From Pseudomonas sp. CFBP 13711 (lineage in GTDB: Bacteria; Pseudomonadota; Gammaproteobacteria; Pseudomonadales; Pseudomonadaceae): 64,000 nucleotides of DNA. Both the position numbers and the translations under genes were made by a program. The notes under the pieces are model-generated. The model was not told where the DNA came from. It saw only the letters and a program-made list of their open reading frames with translations, and searched no databases. The first letter of the stretch is position 1; every line of letters starts with the position of its first letter. The stretch is from positions 186,001 through 250,000 of the forward strand of contig NZ_JACYVI010000003.1 in the NCBI RefSeq assembly GCF_014842265.1, written 5' to 3'. Below, piece after piece: positions 17,091 to 26,004 of this stretch.

Positions 17091-18674
17091 CTAACCCGCC
17101 AGACCGCGACGTTTGATGTCGAGGCGGCGAATGAACTCTTCCAGCACGAGCGCGTACAGATCGTCCTGCAGCCAGGCGTCTTCGATGCCGGCGTCGAGGT
17201 TGGGGTTGTCGTTGACTTCGATGACCACCACGCGATCGCCGGACTGCTTCAAGTCGACGCCATACAGCCCGTCGCCGATCAGGTTGGCAGTCTTCACCGC
17301 CAGATCCACCACGGCCTTTGGCGCGTCGTGAACCGCGAGCGTGCGGCACTCGCCGTTGATTTCCGCATCGATGGCCTTGTGGTTGTAAATCTGCCAATGC
17401 CCCTTGGACATGAAGTACTGGCAGGCGAACACCGGTTTGCGATTGAGCACGCCGATGCGCCAGTCGTATTCGGTGTAGAGGTATTCCTGGGCCAGCAACA
17501 GCACCGAATGCTCAAACAGTTCCCGCGCCGCTTCCTGCAATTGCTGCGCGTCCTGCACTTTGATCACGCCCTTGGAAAAACAGCCATCGGGGATTTTCAG
17601 CACCAGCGGAAAGCCAAGCCTTGCCGCGACGTGCTCCAAGTCATCCGGTCGCTCCTTGTAAAGGATTTCCGTGGCCGGCATGCCCAGCTTGTGGCTTTTG
17701 AGCAGGTCGGTCAGGTAGACCTTGTTGGTGCAGCGCAGGATCGACGCCGGGTCATCCATCACCACCAACCCTTCGCTCTCGGCCTTCTTGGCGAAGCGGT
17801 AGGTGTGGTTGTCGACGCTGGTGGTCTCGCGGATCAGCAGCGCGTCGTATTCGGCTAGCCGCGAGTAATCCTTCTTCTCGATCAGCTCGACGTCCACGCC
17901 CAGTTGCTGGCCGACGCGGATGAAATTATCCAGCGCCTTGCGGTTGGACGGCGGCAACGCCTCCTGCGGGTCATGCAGGATCGCCAGGTCGTAGCGATAG
18001 GTGCGGGGGGAACGGGGCTGGCGCCAGATCTTGCGGCTGAAACTGTCGAGAGACTGAGCGAACTGGTCCTGCTGGTGATCACGCAGGCGGGTCAAGGCGC
18101 CGGTTTTGATGCCGACGATGTGCCAGTTGTCGCGCTTGCGAAACTCCACCAGCAGGATCGGCGCCGGAAACGCCTCGAACAGTTGACGGGCAAGGTCCTG
18201 CAACGGAGCGAGATCGGTCTGACCGAAATACAGGCTCAGGGTGAAGCCTTCGGTTTCGTCATACGGATGGTCACGCAGTGCGTGTTCGAGGCGCTTGTCG
18301 AGGTCATCCAGGGCCAGGCCGTAAAGGGATTTGCGGGTCAGCTCGCTGATGGTTTTCACCGACGGAATCACGTGGTGACCCCGGGCTTCGGCCAGCAGCG
18401 AGCAGTAATAACCGTGACCCAGGTAACGGTAACTGCGGCACAGGTTGATCACCTGCACCCGCTGACCGGCAGTGTTCTGGGGCGGATTTTCCAGGTAGTC
18501 CTGGGCGCTGATCAAGTGTTCGCTGGGCAAGTAAGACGACCAGTCTTCAAGCCGCTCCACGACAATCAACAGTTGGCTTCGGGTTGAAACAGGTTTCAGC
18601 GGATTGACATTAAAAGTTGCCGAACGCTGAGGTTGTGCTGATACTTCGTCGGTCTTCACCGGCACCGCATTCAT
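17091..18674 (-). CDS. RimK-type ATP-grasp ligase with RLAN N-terminal domain
   Basis: Predicted peptide-bond-forming ligase of 527 residues. The N-terminal half (about 25-175: LLIVVERLEDWSSYLPS, then VINLCRSYRYLGHGYYCSLL) matches the RimK-like ATP-grasp N-terminal (RLAN) domain. The C-terminal half is a RimK/glutathione-synthetase ATP-grasp, with LVLKIPDGCFSKGVIKV (ATP loop) and EVNDNPN at 486-492 (metal-binding Glu/Asn). ATG 18674 has AAGGA seven bases upstream; the frame continues 24 codons further up. Family members join amino acids to peptides or proteins using ATP. It is divergent from the GNAT-C39 gene and followed by the CorA-like gene. The substrate is not known. Confidence 0.8.
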   Translation of the reverse strand: MNAVPVKTDEVSAQPQRSATFNVNPLKPVSTRSQLLIVVERLEDWSSYLPSEHLISAQDYLENPPQNTAGQRVQVINLCRSYRYLGHGYYCSLLAEARGHHVIPSVKTISELTRKSLYGLALDDLDKRLEHALRDHPYDETEGFTLSLYFGQTDLAPLQDLARQLFEAFPAPILLVEFRKRDNWHIVGIKTGALTRLRDHQQDQFAQSLDSFSRKIWRQPRSPRTYRYDLAILHDPQEALPPSNRKALDNFIRVGQQLGVDVELIEKKDYSRLAEYDALLIRETTSVDNHTYRFAKKAESEGLVVMDDPASILRCTNKVYLTDLLKSHKLGMPATEILYKERPDDLEHVAARLGFPLVLKIPDGCFSKGVIKVQDAQQLQEAARELFEHSVLLLAQEYLYTEYDWRIGVLNRKPVFACQYFMSKGHWQIYNHKAIDAEINGECRTLAVHDAPKAVVDLAVKTANLIGDGLYGVDLKQSGDRVVVIEVNDNPNLDAGIEDAWLQDDLYALVLEEFIRRLDIKRRGLAG

Positions 18675-18763
18675 GAGTTGATCCTTCGGGAAACAGTCCT
18701 TTCTATAAAACATGGCTTTGTAGAAATGTCCCGTTTCGTTACTCACTCTTTACGGTGTCGGAC

Positions 18764-19882
18764 ATGAACTTTATATATCGCCTCGCCCAGCCTGCCGATG
18801 TGGATGAACTGTTGGTGCTGGAAAACCAGTGCTTCGAATCCGATCGCCTGAATGCGCGCAGCTTTCACTGGATGGTCACGCGGGCCAATGCGCGATTGAT
18901 CGTCGCGCTATGCGATCAGGCCGATCAACGCCTGGCCGGTTACGCGCTGGTGCTGTTCCATCGCGGCACGTCCCTGGGCCGGCTTTACTCCCTGGCGATC
19001 AGCGACGATGCCCGGGGCCAGGGCCTCGGACAGCAACTGCTGGCCCAGGCCGAACAACATGCCCTTGAGCGTGAGTGTGCCTATTTGCGGCTCGAAGTCC
19101 GCCCGGACAATGCCCCGGCGATTCGCTTGTACGAGCGCAACGGCTATCGCCTGTTCGACCGCATTGACGACTACTACGAAGACCACGCCCCGGCGCTGCG
19201 CTACGAAAAACGCATCCGCGAACACGCCACCGGCGTTGCCCGTCACGTGCCCTACTACCCGCAAACCCTGGACTTCAGCTGCGGCCCGGCGTGCCTGTTG
19301 ATGGCGATGAAAGCCCTGCAACCGCCACGCGCTATGCAGCGTCACGAGGAGCTGCAGATCTGGCGCGAAGCGACCACGGTGTTCATGACTTCAGGCCACG
19401 GCGGTTGCAGCCCGCAAGGTTTGGCGCTTGCCGCGCTGCGCCGGGGGTTCGAGGTCGGCCTGCAGGTGTCGGTGCGCGGGCCTTTGTTTCTGGCTGGAGT
19501 GCGCAGCGAAGAAAAGCGAGAAGTCATGCGCCTGGTGCATGAGGAATTCAGCCGCGAGCTGGCTGAAAGCACGGTCCGTCAACTGGGCAGTGCGCCGCTC
19601 AATCTCTGGCAGCTGCAAAAGGACAACGGCCTGGCGCTGGTGCTGATCAGCAGCTATCGGTTGACCCGTTCCAAGGCACCCCACTGGGTGCTGGTCACCG
19701 GTTGCGATGATGACTTCGTGTATTTGCACGACCCCGATATCGATCACAGCCAACAGCGTCAGGCCATGGACTGCCAATACATGCCGGTCAGCCACAAAGA
19801 GTTCGCCGGCATGAGTTGCTTTGGCGCCGACAAACTTCGCGCGGCGGTGGTTCTTTATCCCCAGGGGCAGGCGCCTATATAA
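18764..19882 (+). CDS. GNAT acetyltransferase fused to C39-like cysteine peptidase
   Basis: Two-domain protein of 372 residues. Residues 1-150 are a GNAT acetyltransferase (YSLAISDDARGQGLGQQLL with the acetyl-CoA loop, APAIRLYERNGY). Residues 160-365 are a C39-like papain-fold peptidase with an intact triad: Cys173 in FSCGPAC, His307 in APHWVLVTG, Asp323 in LHDPD. C39 peptidases often cut after double glycine in export leaders. It is divergent from the ATP-grasp gene with 89 bases between them, so the two probably share a control region and pathway. ATG 18764 is used; GTG 18755 is an alternative. No precursor peptide is obvious nearby. Confidence 0.8.
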   Translation: MNFIYRLAQPADVDELLVLENQCFESDRLNARSFHWMVTRANARLIVALCDQADQRLAGYALVLFHRGTSLGRLYSLAISDDARGQGLGQQLLAQAEQHALERECAYLRLEVRPDNAPAIRLYERNGYRLFDRIDDYYEDHAPALRYEKRIREHATGVARHVPYYPQTLDFSCGPACLLMAMKALQPPRAMQRHEELQIWREATTVFMTSGHGGCSPQGLALAALRRGFEVGLQVSVRGPLFLAGVRSEEKREVMRLVHEEFSRELAESTVRQLGSAPLNLWQLQKDNGLALVLISSYRLTRSKAPHWVLVTGCDDDFVYLHDPDIDHSQQRQAMDCQYMPVSHKEFAGMSCFGADKLRAAVVLYPQGQAPI

Positions 19883-19907
19883 ACGGCGTCAGGCAAGGCG
19901 CCGTTTG
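19881..19907 (+). terminator. Hairpin terminator after the GNAT-C39 gene
   Basis: AAACGGCG (19881-19888) pairs perfectly with CGCCGTTT (19899-19906) around a ten-base loop, overlapping the stop codon. The T run is short. Confidence 0.5.
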
Positions 19908-19987
19908 CGTAAAGATCCCGTCGTATTGATTGCAGTTGCACCGGCAAAAGGAATGAATAGTCGCTCGGCCTTTGGGCGACTTACTGG

Positions 19988-20113
19988 ATGAGCGTGATGG
20001 ATAACTCGGTAATCGGTTTGATAATTCTTTCGGTGATTGCGCTGTTTGGCGTGTCGGCGTTCTACTTTGATTTTGTTCATCCGCACCGCGAGGGCAAGCA
20101 CCCGCAGAAATGA
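19988..20113 (+). CDS. Putative 41-residue single-span membrane protein
   Basis: Short frame encoding one hydrophobic helix (NSVIGLIILSVIALFGVSAF) and a polar tail rich in His, Lys and Gln. It overlaps by ATGA the end of a 12-codon frame at 19953-19991 that could be a translated leader. No strong ribosome-binding site; a second ATG lies at 19997. Support is the membrane-span composition and the clean stop before an intergenic region. Function unknown. Confidence 0.4.
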   Translation: MSVMDNSVIGLIILSVIALFGVSAFYFDFVHPHREGKHPQK

Positions 20114-20235
20114 TGAGCGACGCCCCGACGGATTATTTTTCTTTTCCCACTTGATCGATCAGGGCGTAACGCCAACGACCCGCTAAGCTTGAACCGTTGA
20201 CGCTTGCTTTGCACATCGCTCGGGGGAGTTGAAAC

Positions 20236-20694
20236 ATGCTCATCAAATGGGTACTGGCTGCGTTGCACCTGCTGGCGTTCGGTTTTGCCATAGCGGCGGT
20301 GCTGGCGAGGGGACGGGCGTTGCGGCGGTTGCGCACGGATGATCCGCGATCGTTCAGGGATGTCTTCGTGGTCGACAATATCTGGGGCGTCTCAGCAGGG
20401 GTTCTGCTGATCACCGGGGCGTTTCGGGCGTTCGGCGGGCTGGAAAAAGGCTCGTACTACTACCTGCATCAGCCACTGTTTCACCTGAAAATGGCGGCGT
20501 TCGTGGCCATGCTGGCGCTGGAAGTGGTGCCGATGTTCGCGCTGATCAAATGGCGCATCGCGTTCAAGAAGAACCAGACGATTGATACGTCCCTGTCCCG
20601 GCGGTTCGCGCGAATCAGCCATATGGAGGCGCTGCTGATGGTCATCATCGTCATCGCCGCCACGGGTATGGCGCGGGGAATCTTGTTGAGCTGA
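20236..20694 (+). CDS. DUF2214-family membrane protein
   Basis: Inner-membrane protein of 152 residues with four predicted spans. VLAALHLLAFGFAIAAVLARGRAL, then DNIWGVSAGVLLITGAFRAFGG, then the motif HLKMAAF and a final VIIVIAATGMARG match DUF2214. ATG 20236 follows GGGGGAG. The predicted proteins are four-helix membrane proteins of unknown role. It stands alone, convergent with mntH. Confidence 0.8.
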   Translation: MLIKWVLAALHLLAFGFAIAAVLARGRALRRLRTDDPRSFRDVFVVDNIWGVSAGVLLITGAFRAFGGLEKGSYYYLHQPLFHLKMAAFVAMLALEVVPMFALIKWRIAFKKNQTIDTSLSRRFARISHMEALLMVIIVIAATGMARGILLS

Positions 20695-20724
20695 GGCCTG
20701 AGCCGATGCCCAGACCTCCAGCGG

Positions 20725-22044
20725 TCAGGTCACCCAGAAAAACATCAGGGTCAGGTTCGCGCCCGAGATCAGTCCGAACAGTCCCCAGGCCAGGGTTTTG
20801 GTCAGGCGGCTGTTGGCGAACGGGCCCATCAATTGCGGGTCGCTGGTGAAGCGGATCAGCGGCCACAGTGCGAACGGTAACTGCAGGCTGAGGACGACCT
20901 GGCTCAGCACCAGCATCTTGCCCACCGCACCATCGCCAAACCAGATCACCCCGACGAACGCCGGAATCAGCGCCAGCCCGCGCGTCGCCAGGCGGCGTTG
21001 CCAGCACGGGATCTTGGCTTTCAGAAACCCCTCCAGCACCACTTGGCCGGCGATGGTCCCGGTGAACGTCGAGCTCTGCCCCGCCGCCAGCAGCGCGACA
21101 CCGAATAACACGCTGGCCACGGCGCCGCCCACCAGCGGATCGAGCAGGTGGTAGGCGTCCTGAATTTCCACGATATCGGTGTGGCCAGTGCCGTGGAACG
21201 CGGCAGCCGCCAGGATGAGGATGGCCGCATTGATTATCAGCGCCAGGCTCAAGGAGGCAATGGTGTCGACCCGGGCGTAACGAATGGCGCTGGCCTTACT
21301 TTCGGTCGAGGTGCCATTGACCCGGGTCTGCACCACCGATGAATGCAGGTACAGGTTATGGGGCATCACCGTCGCACCGAGAATCCCGATGGCGATGTAC
21401 AGCGGCTCTTGATTGCTCAGCATCTCCCACGACGGCTTGAGCCCCGCCACGACGTCCGGCCAGAACGGTTTGATCAGCACCAGCTCGATGAAAAAGCACG
21501 TCGCGATGGTCGCGATCAGCCCCAGCACAATGGCTTCCAGACGGCGGAAATTGGCGCCCTGCAAAGCCAGCACGATGACCGTGTCGAATGCCGTCAGCGC
21601 CACCCCCGTGGTAATCGACACCCCCAGCAGCAAGTGAAACGCCAGCGCGGCACCCAGCACTTCCGCCAGATCGGTCGCCAGGATCGACAGTTCGGCGAGA
21701 ATCCACTGGCCCATGCCGACCCGGCGGCTGTAGTGCTCGGAGGACAGCTGCGCCAGATCGCGGCCGGTGGCGATGCCCAGGCGTGAACACAGATTTTGCA
21801 GCACCATGCCCGACAGACTTGCCAGCACCACCACAAACAGCAGCGAATAACCGAAGCGCGAGCCGGCTTCGATGGCGGTGGCCCAGTTGCCGGGGTCCAT
21901 GTAGCCGATGGAGATCAACAGGCCGGGGCCGACGAACAGCATCAGCTTGCGCAGGAAAGACGCATTGGCGGGAATGGCGACGCTGTCGGTGGTTGCCGAC
22001 GGGCAAAATGGCGCGGTGGCAGTAGTCGGGAGTTTGTACTTCAC
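20725..22044 (-). CDS. mntH: NRAMP-family manganese/divalent metal transporter MntH
   Basis: Proton-coupled Mn2+/Fe2+ importer of 439 residues with 11 predicted spans. The family metal-binding motifs are intact: DPGN in helix 1 (SIGYMDPGNWATAIEAGS, about 47-64) and MPH in helix 6 (GATVMPHNLYLHSS). The transport motif GQSSTFTGTIAGQ is also present. ATG 22044 gives a typical polar N-terminus. It is divergent from an MFS gene, 81 bases away. I could not pick out a convincing MntR or Fur box in that gap. Confidence 0.92.
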   Translation of the reverse strand: MKYKLPTTATAPFCPSATTDSVAIPANASFLRKLMLFVGPGLLISIGYMDPGNWATAIEAGSRFGYSLLFVVVLASLSGMVLQNLCSRLGIATGRDLAQLSSEHYSRRVGMGQWILAELSILATDLAEVLGAALAFHLLLGVSITTGVALTAFDTVIVLALQGANFRRLEAIVLGLIATIATCFFIELVLIKPFWPDVVAGLKPSWEMLSNQEPLYIAIGILGATVMPHNLYLHSSVVQTRVNGTSTESKASAIRYARVDTIASLSLALIINAAILILAAAAFHGTGHTDIVEIQDAYHLLDPLVGGAVASVLFGVALLAAGQSSTFTGTIAGQVVLEGFLKAKIPCWQRRLATRGLALIPAFVGVIWFGDGAVGKMLVLSQVVLSLQLPFALWPLIRFTSDPQLMGPFANSRLTKTLAWGLFGLISGANLTLMFFWVT

Positions 22045-22125
22045 GGGAATCCGAAACGTGGTGGCGGTCAGCCCCGGAGCTTAAACGCGCAGAAATGTTT
22101 TGTCTTGAATCTCTGGGGCACTAAC

Positions 22126-23595
22126 ATGCTGCGTCTCACCGATCCGGAAAAAACAATAATGCATGCCGCTTCTGACAGCCCCGATAACGCCCGCCCGACC
22201 CAGGACGGACTCGACCCGATACGCGCGGCGCGGATTTCCGCCCGCATCGACCGCCTGCCCGCCGTCGCCACGATCTGGAAACTGGTGGCGCTGCTGTCCA
22301 TTGGCGGCTTCTTCGAACTTTACGATCTGTTCCAGACCGCCTACATCAGCCCCGGCCTGATCCGCGACGGGCTGTTCGCCACCGGGGCGCAGGGCGTGTT
22401 CGGCTTTTCCGATCAGGCAGCGTTCGCGTCGGCGACCTTTCTGGGGCTGTTCCTCGGTGCCAGCCTGCTGAGCCCGATCGCCGACCGATACGGCCGCCGC
22501 GCGATCTTCACCTTCGCGTTGATCTGGTACACCGTCGCCACGGTGCTGATGGGCATACAGACCTCCGCACTGGGCATCATCTGCATGCGCTTTCTGGTGG
22601 GCATCGGCCTGGGCATCGAACTGGTGACCATCGACGCGTACCTCTCGGAACTGGTGCCCAAGCGGATGCGCAGCGCGGCGTTCGCCTTCGCGTTTTTCGT
22701 GCAGTTCCTGTCGGTGCCTTCAGTGGCATTGATGTCCTGGTGGCTGGTGCCACAGGACCCGTTCGGCATCGCCGGCTGGCGCTGGGTGGTGTTGGCCAGC
22801 GCCGTGTTCGCGCTGTTCATCTGGTGGCTGCGCTCGCGCCTGCCGGAATCACCACGCTGGCTGGCGCAACACGGCCGCTTCAGCGAGGCGGAAAAGATCA
22901 TGGACGACCTCGAAGCCCGCTGCATCAAGGACCACGGTCAGGCCCTGGACGAACCGGAAACCCATAATGTGGCGGTCGAAGGCAAAGGCCGTTTCGCCGA
23001 CATCTGGCAACCGCCCTATCGCCGTCGCGCGCTGATGCTGATTGTGTTTCATGTGTTCCAGGCGATCGGCTTTTTCGGTTTCGGCAACTGGCTGCCTGCG
23101 TTGCTTTCGGGTCAGGGCGTGAGCGTGACCCACAGTCTGGCGTATGCCTTCGTGATCACCCTCGCCTATCCGCTCGGGCCACTGTTGTTCGTGAAATTCG
23201 CCAACCGGTTCGAGAACAAATGGCAGATTGTCGGCTCGGCGTTGGGCTCGATGATCTTCGGCACGCTGTTCGCGCAACAGAAGACGGCGGCGGGGCTGAT
23301 TTTTTGCGGGGTGATGATCACGTTCTGCAATGCGTGGCTGAGTTTCAGTTATCACTCGTACCAGAGTGAGTTGTTCCCGACCAACATCCGCGCCCGCGCG
23401 GTGGGGTTCTGTTATTCGTTCAGTCGTCTGTCGACGGTGTTCAGCAGTTTGTTGATCGGATTGTTCCTGGATCACTTTGGCACGCCAGGGGTGTTGACGT
23501 TCATTGTGATGAGTATGTTGATTGTGATCATCACGATTGGCGGGTTTGGGCCGAAGACCCGGAATCTGGCGCTCGAAGATATTGCTCATCGATAG
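22126..23595 (+). CDS. MFS symporter, sugar/aromatic-acid type
   Basis: Inner-membrane protein of 489 residues with 12 spans and the MFS loop motifs (DRYGRRAIF between helices 2 and 3, RLPESPRWLAQHGR before helix 7). The pattern is that of the sugar porter/aromatic acid:H+ symporter group, which includes KgtP-like and benzoate transporters. ATG 22126 has GGGG eight bases upstream; ATG 22159 (MHAASDSPD) is an alternative. The substrate cannot be assigned. It is divergent from mntH and followed by the large inverted-repeat region. Confidence 0.8.
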   Translation: MLRLTDPEKTIMHAASDSPDNARPTQDGLDPIRAARISARIDRLPAVATIWKLVALLSIGGFFELYDLFQTAYISPGLIRDGLFATGAQGVFGFSDQAAFASATFLGLFLGASLLSPIADRYGRRAIFTFALIWYTVATVLMGIQTSALGIICMRFLVGIGLGIELVTIDAYLSELVPKRMRSAAFAFAFFVQFLSVPSVALMSWWLVPQDPFGIAGWRWVVLASAVFALFIWWLRSRLPESPRWLAQHGRFSEAEKIMDDLEARCIKDHGQALDEPETHNVAVEGKGRFADIWQPPYRRRALMLIVFHVFQAIGFFGFGNWLPALLSGQGVSVTHSLAYAFVITLAYPLGPLLFVKFANRFENKWQIVGSALGSMIFGTLFAQQKTAAGLIFCGVMITFCNAWLSFSYHSYQSELFPTNIRARAVGFCYSFSRLSTVFSSLLIGLFLDHFGTPGVLTFIVMSMLIVIITIGGFGPKTRNLALEDIAHR

Positions 23596-23920
23596 GGTTC
23601 GCGGTGCGGCTGAGAGAAGATCAAGAGCGTCTGCCTGGGGGCAGACTGTTTCGCCTTCGGCGAGTTACTTGGAAAAGCACCCCAAGTAACCAAGGGTGCT
23701 TGCTCTCGGTTTGGCCCTTCGTTCCTCAGGGTTCCTTCACTCCGGTCTCGCTCCGTGGGCCCGCTGCCATCCGCCATCCATGGCGGGGGGCAGCTCTCGC
23801 CGCATCCATGCGGCTCGGCCCACTCCACGAGACCTGCGTTCAGCCTGCACCCAAGTCGCGATTGGCGTCGTCTGGGAGTTTTGTGTTTGAAGATCAAAAG
23901 CAGATCAAGGGCTAAGGACT

Positions 23921-24012
23921 TGTGGGAGTGAGCTTGCTCACGAAGGGTCCGGTACATCCATCGGATATCTGGTGTTTGAGATAAAGCATTCGCGAGCAAG
24001 CTCGCTCCCACA
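23921..24012. repeat. REP doublet (TGTGGGAG family) inside the large inverted repeat
   Basis: TGTGGGAGTGAGCTTGCTCA at 23921-23940 and its inverse (GCGAGCAAGCTCGCTCCCACA) ending at 24012. Same family as the doublet at 12838-12928. Confidence 0.85.
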
Positions 24013-24057
24013 GGTAGGCGGTACAGTCAGCAAGATTGTTGGCGGCTGGGCTGGCCT

Positions 24058-24124
24058 CTTCCCGGCTAAAGCCGGTCCCACTGAATGCACGCGGTTTCCT
24101 GTAGGACTGGCTTTAGCCGGGAAG
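24058..24124. repeat. Second-family REP doublet (CCCGGCTAAAGCC)
   Basis: CTTCCCGGCTAAAGCCGGTC (from 24058) faces its inverse, GGACTGGCTTTAGCCGGGAA (ending 24122). A single related copy (GGGACCGGCTTTCGCCAGGA) lies at 33405-33424. Confidence 0.75.
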
Positions 24125-24447
24125 CCTTTGATCTGCTTTTGATCTTGATCTTCATACGCAAAAGGCTCAAACGACACAAAACGCGACTTGGGTGCAGGCT
24201 GAACGCAGGTTTCGCGCAGTGGGCCGAGCGGCATGGATGCCGCGAGAGCCGCCCCCCGCCATGGATGGCGGATGGCGGCGGGCCCACGGAGCGAGACCGG
24301 AGTGAAGGAACCCTGAGGAACGAAGGGCCAAACCGGGAGCAAGCACCCTTGGTTACTTGGGGTGCTTTTCCAAGTAACTCGCCGAAGGCGAAACAGTCTG
24401 CCCCCAGGCAGACGCTCTTGATCCTAAGGATCTTGATCCGAAAAAAC

Positions 24448-26004
24448 CTACCGAATCCCCAGTCGCCGGGCCAGGCGACTGAGGTTAGCCCGATCAACAC
24501 CCAGCTCCCGCGCCACGTCCGCCCATTTCCCCTGATGCCGCTCCAGCGCCTCGCTGATCAACCGCTTCTGAAACCCGTCCACCGCCTCCTTCAACCCCTC
24601 CCCCGGCTGAATCACCGGCATGGCGCCGTGCACCTGCGCCAAAGCAGGTGCCGCCACCCGCAACTCATCAAGCCCCAACACCTCCGCTTCGATCGTCAGA
24701 ATCTGCGGCCGCTCGCCGTGCCCCGACAGCGCCTTGAGCACCGCGCGGCTGATCAGATGCTCCAGCTCCCGCACGTTCCCCGGCCATGGGTACGCCAACA
24801 GCACCGCCTGTGCCGCCGGGCTCATGCGCAAACTGCGCAGCCCCATCCGCGCCCGGTTCTCCTCCAGAAAATACCCCGCCAGCAGCAACACATCGCGACC
24901 CCGTTCGCGCAACGGCGGCACCACCAACGGGTAAACGCTCAGGCGGTGATAGAGATCCGCGCGGAAGCGACCGGCGCGTACCTCTTCCGCCAGATCACGG
25001 TTGGTCGCGGCGATGATGCGCACGTCCACGCGATGCTCCTGATCAGACCCGACCCGCTGCAACTGGCCGCTCTGCAACACCCGCAGCAACTTCGACTGCA
25101 CCGGCAGCGGCAGCTCACCCACCTCATCGAGGAACAACGAACCGCCGTGGGCCAGCTCGAATTTGCCGCTGCGCCCACTGACCGCGCCGGAAAACGCCCC
25201 TTTGACGTGGCCGAACAACTCGCTTTCCACCAACAGCTCCGGCAGCGCGGCGCAGTTGAGGCTGATCAGCGGCTTTCGTGCCCGGGGTGACTGCAGGTGA
25301 ATGGCCTCGGCGACCAGCTCTTTGCCCACACCGGTTTCGCCGGTAATCAAGACCGTCAGCGGGCTGTTGCCCACCAACTGGATTTCCTGCTGCAAACGCT
25401 TGTGCACCGGGCTTTGGCCGATCAGCTCCCGGGGCCCGCGTCCGCCTGCGGCACGTTTGTACACCTCGACCAAGTGGCGTTGATCCTCAAAGCCGCGCGC
25501 CAGTTGGCTGATCCGCTCGCTGGCCATCACGGTGGCCGCCGCCAGGCTGGCGAACGCCTGGAGATCGCCCAGATCAACCCGGCCAAAGCGCGCCGGATCA
25601 ACAGAATCCAGCGTAATCACCCCCCACAGCGTGTTCTGCACATACAGCGGGCAGCCGAGGCAATCGTGCACCTCCAGATCGCCATGCACGCCTTCGACCA
25701 GCCCGTCATAAGGGTCCGGCAGGTCGCAGTCGGTGGAAAAACGCGTGGGTTCGCGGTTTTGCAGAATGATGTCCAGCCGCGGGTGCTCCCCCAGCCGGAA
25801 TCGTCGCCCCAACGTGTCCGGGCTCAAGCCCTCGACGGACAAGGGCACCAGCACCTCATCCTCCCGCTTGAGCAACGCCACGGCGTCACACGGAAAAAGC
25901 TGGCGCAGCGACCGCAGCAACCGGCGGTAGCGCTCATCGTCCGGCAGGTCCCGGGACAGGTCGGCAACCAGCGGAATCAGCGCCAGCAGCAAAGGATGGG
26001 TCAT
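24448..26004 (-). CDS. norR: NorR-type sigma-54 activator, nitric-oxide responsive
   Basis: Enhancer-binding protein of 518 residues: an N-terminal GAF domain (about 20-165, the NO-sensing iron site in NorR), a central AAA+ domain (Walker A GETGVGKE at 222-229) and a C-terminal Fis-type helix-turn-helix (WADVARELGVDRANLSRLAR). The sigma-54 contact motif reads GAFSGA (269-274) where most activators have GAFTGA, a conservative change. In Pseudomonas this gene usually faces a flavohaemoglobin (fhp/hmp) gene; here the divergent neighbour is a lipid-sugar cluster and no NO-detoxification gene is in the window. The NorR assignment rests on overall layout. Confidence 0.82.
   Translation of the reverse strand: MTHPLLLALIPLVADLSRDLPDDERYRRLLRSLRQLFPCDAVALLKREDEVLVPLSVEGLSPDTLGRRFRLGEHPRLDIILQNREPTRFSTDCDLPDPYDGLVEGVHGDLEVHDCLGCPLYVQNTLWGVITLDSVDPARFGRVDLGDLQAFASLAAATVMASERISQLARGFEDQRHLVEVYKRAAGGRGPRELIGQSPVHKRLQQEIQLVGNSPLTVLITGETGVGKELVAEAIHLQSPRARKPLISLNCAALPELLVESELFGHVKGAFSGAVSGRSGKFELAHGGSLFLDEVGELPLPVQSKLLRVLQSGQLQRVGSDQEHRVDVRIIAATNRDLAEEVRAGRFRADLYHRLSVYPLVVPPLRERGRDVLLLAGYFLEENRARMGLRSLRMSPAAQAVLLAYPWPGNVRELEHLISRAVLKALSGHGERPQILTIEAEVLGLDELRVAAPALAQVHGAMPVIQPGEGLKEAVDGFQKRLISEALERHQGKWADVARELGVDRANLSRLARRLGIR

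Larger units (their letters stand above)
23619..24423. repeat. Composite inverted-repeat element with two nested REP families
   Basis: Two arms of about 290 bases (23619-23908 and 24128-24423) are near-perfect inverted copies, with some divergence and a six-base length difference near their inner ends. Between them lie a TGTGGGAG-type REP doublet (23921-24012) and a second doublet built on CCCGGCTAAAGCC (24058-24124). The frames inside the arms (both encode GTLRNEGPNREQAPLV) are mirror copies of the repeat without start signals and are not counted as genes. No transposase or target duplication is seen. It fills the whole gap between the MFS gene and norR. Confidence 0.85.

Noticed and set aside
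23586..24342. Several long frames inside the large inverted repeat (sharing GTLRNEGPNREQAPLV)
   Set aside because: They are the same repeat read from both arms, with no start signals and no domain character. The conservation belongs to the DNA repeat.
23619..24423. Insertion sequence or transposon
   Set aside because: Arms are inverted as in a composite element, but no transposase frame or target-site duplication is visible, so it is recorded as a repeat only.
24085..25290. 401-codon plus-strand frame opposite norR
   Set aside because: It runs from a repeat arm into the antisense of norR; composition is that of an antisense shadow (His/Arg/Gln/Leu).
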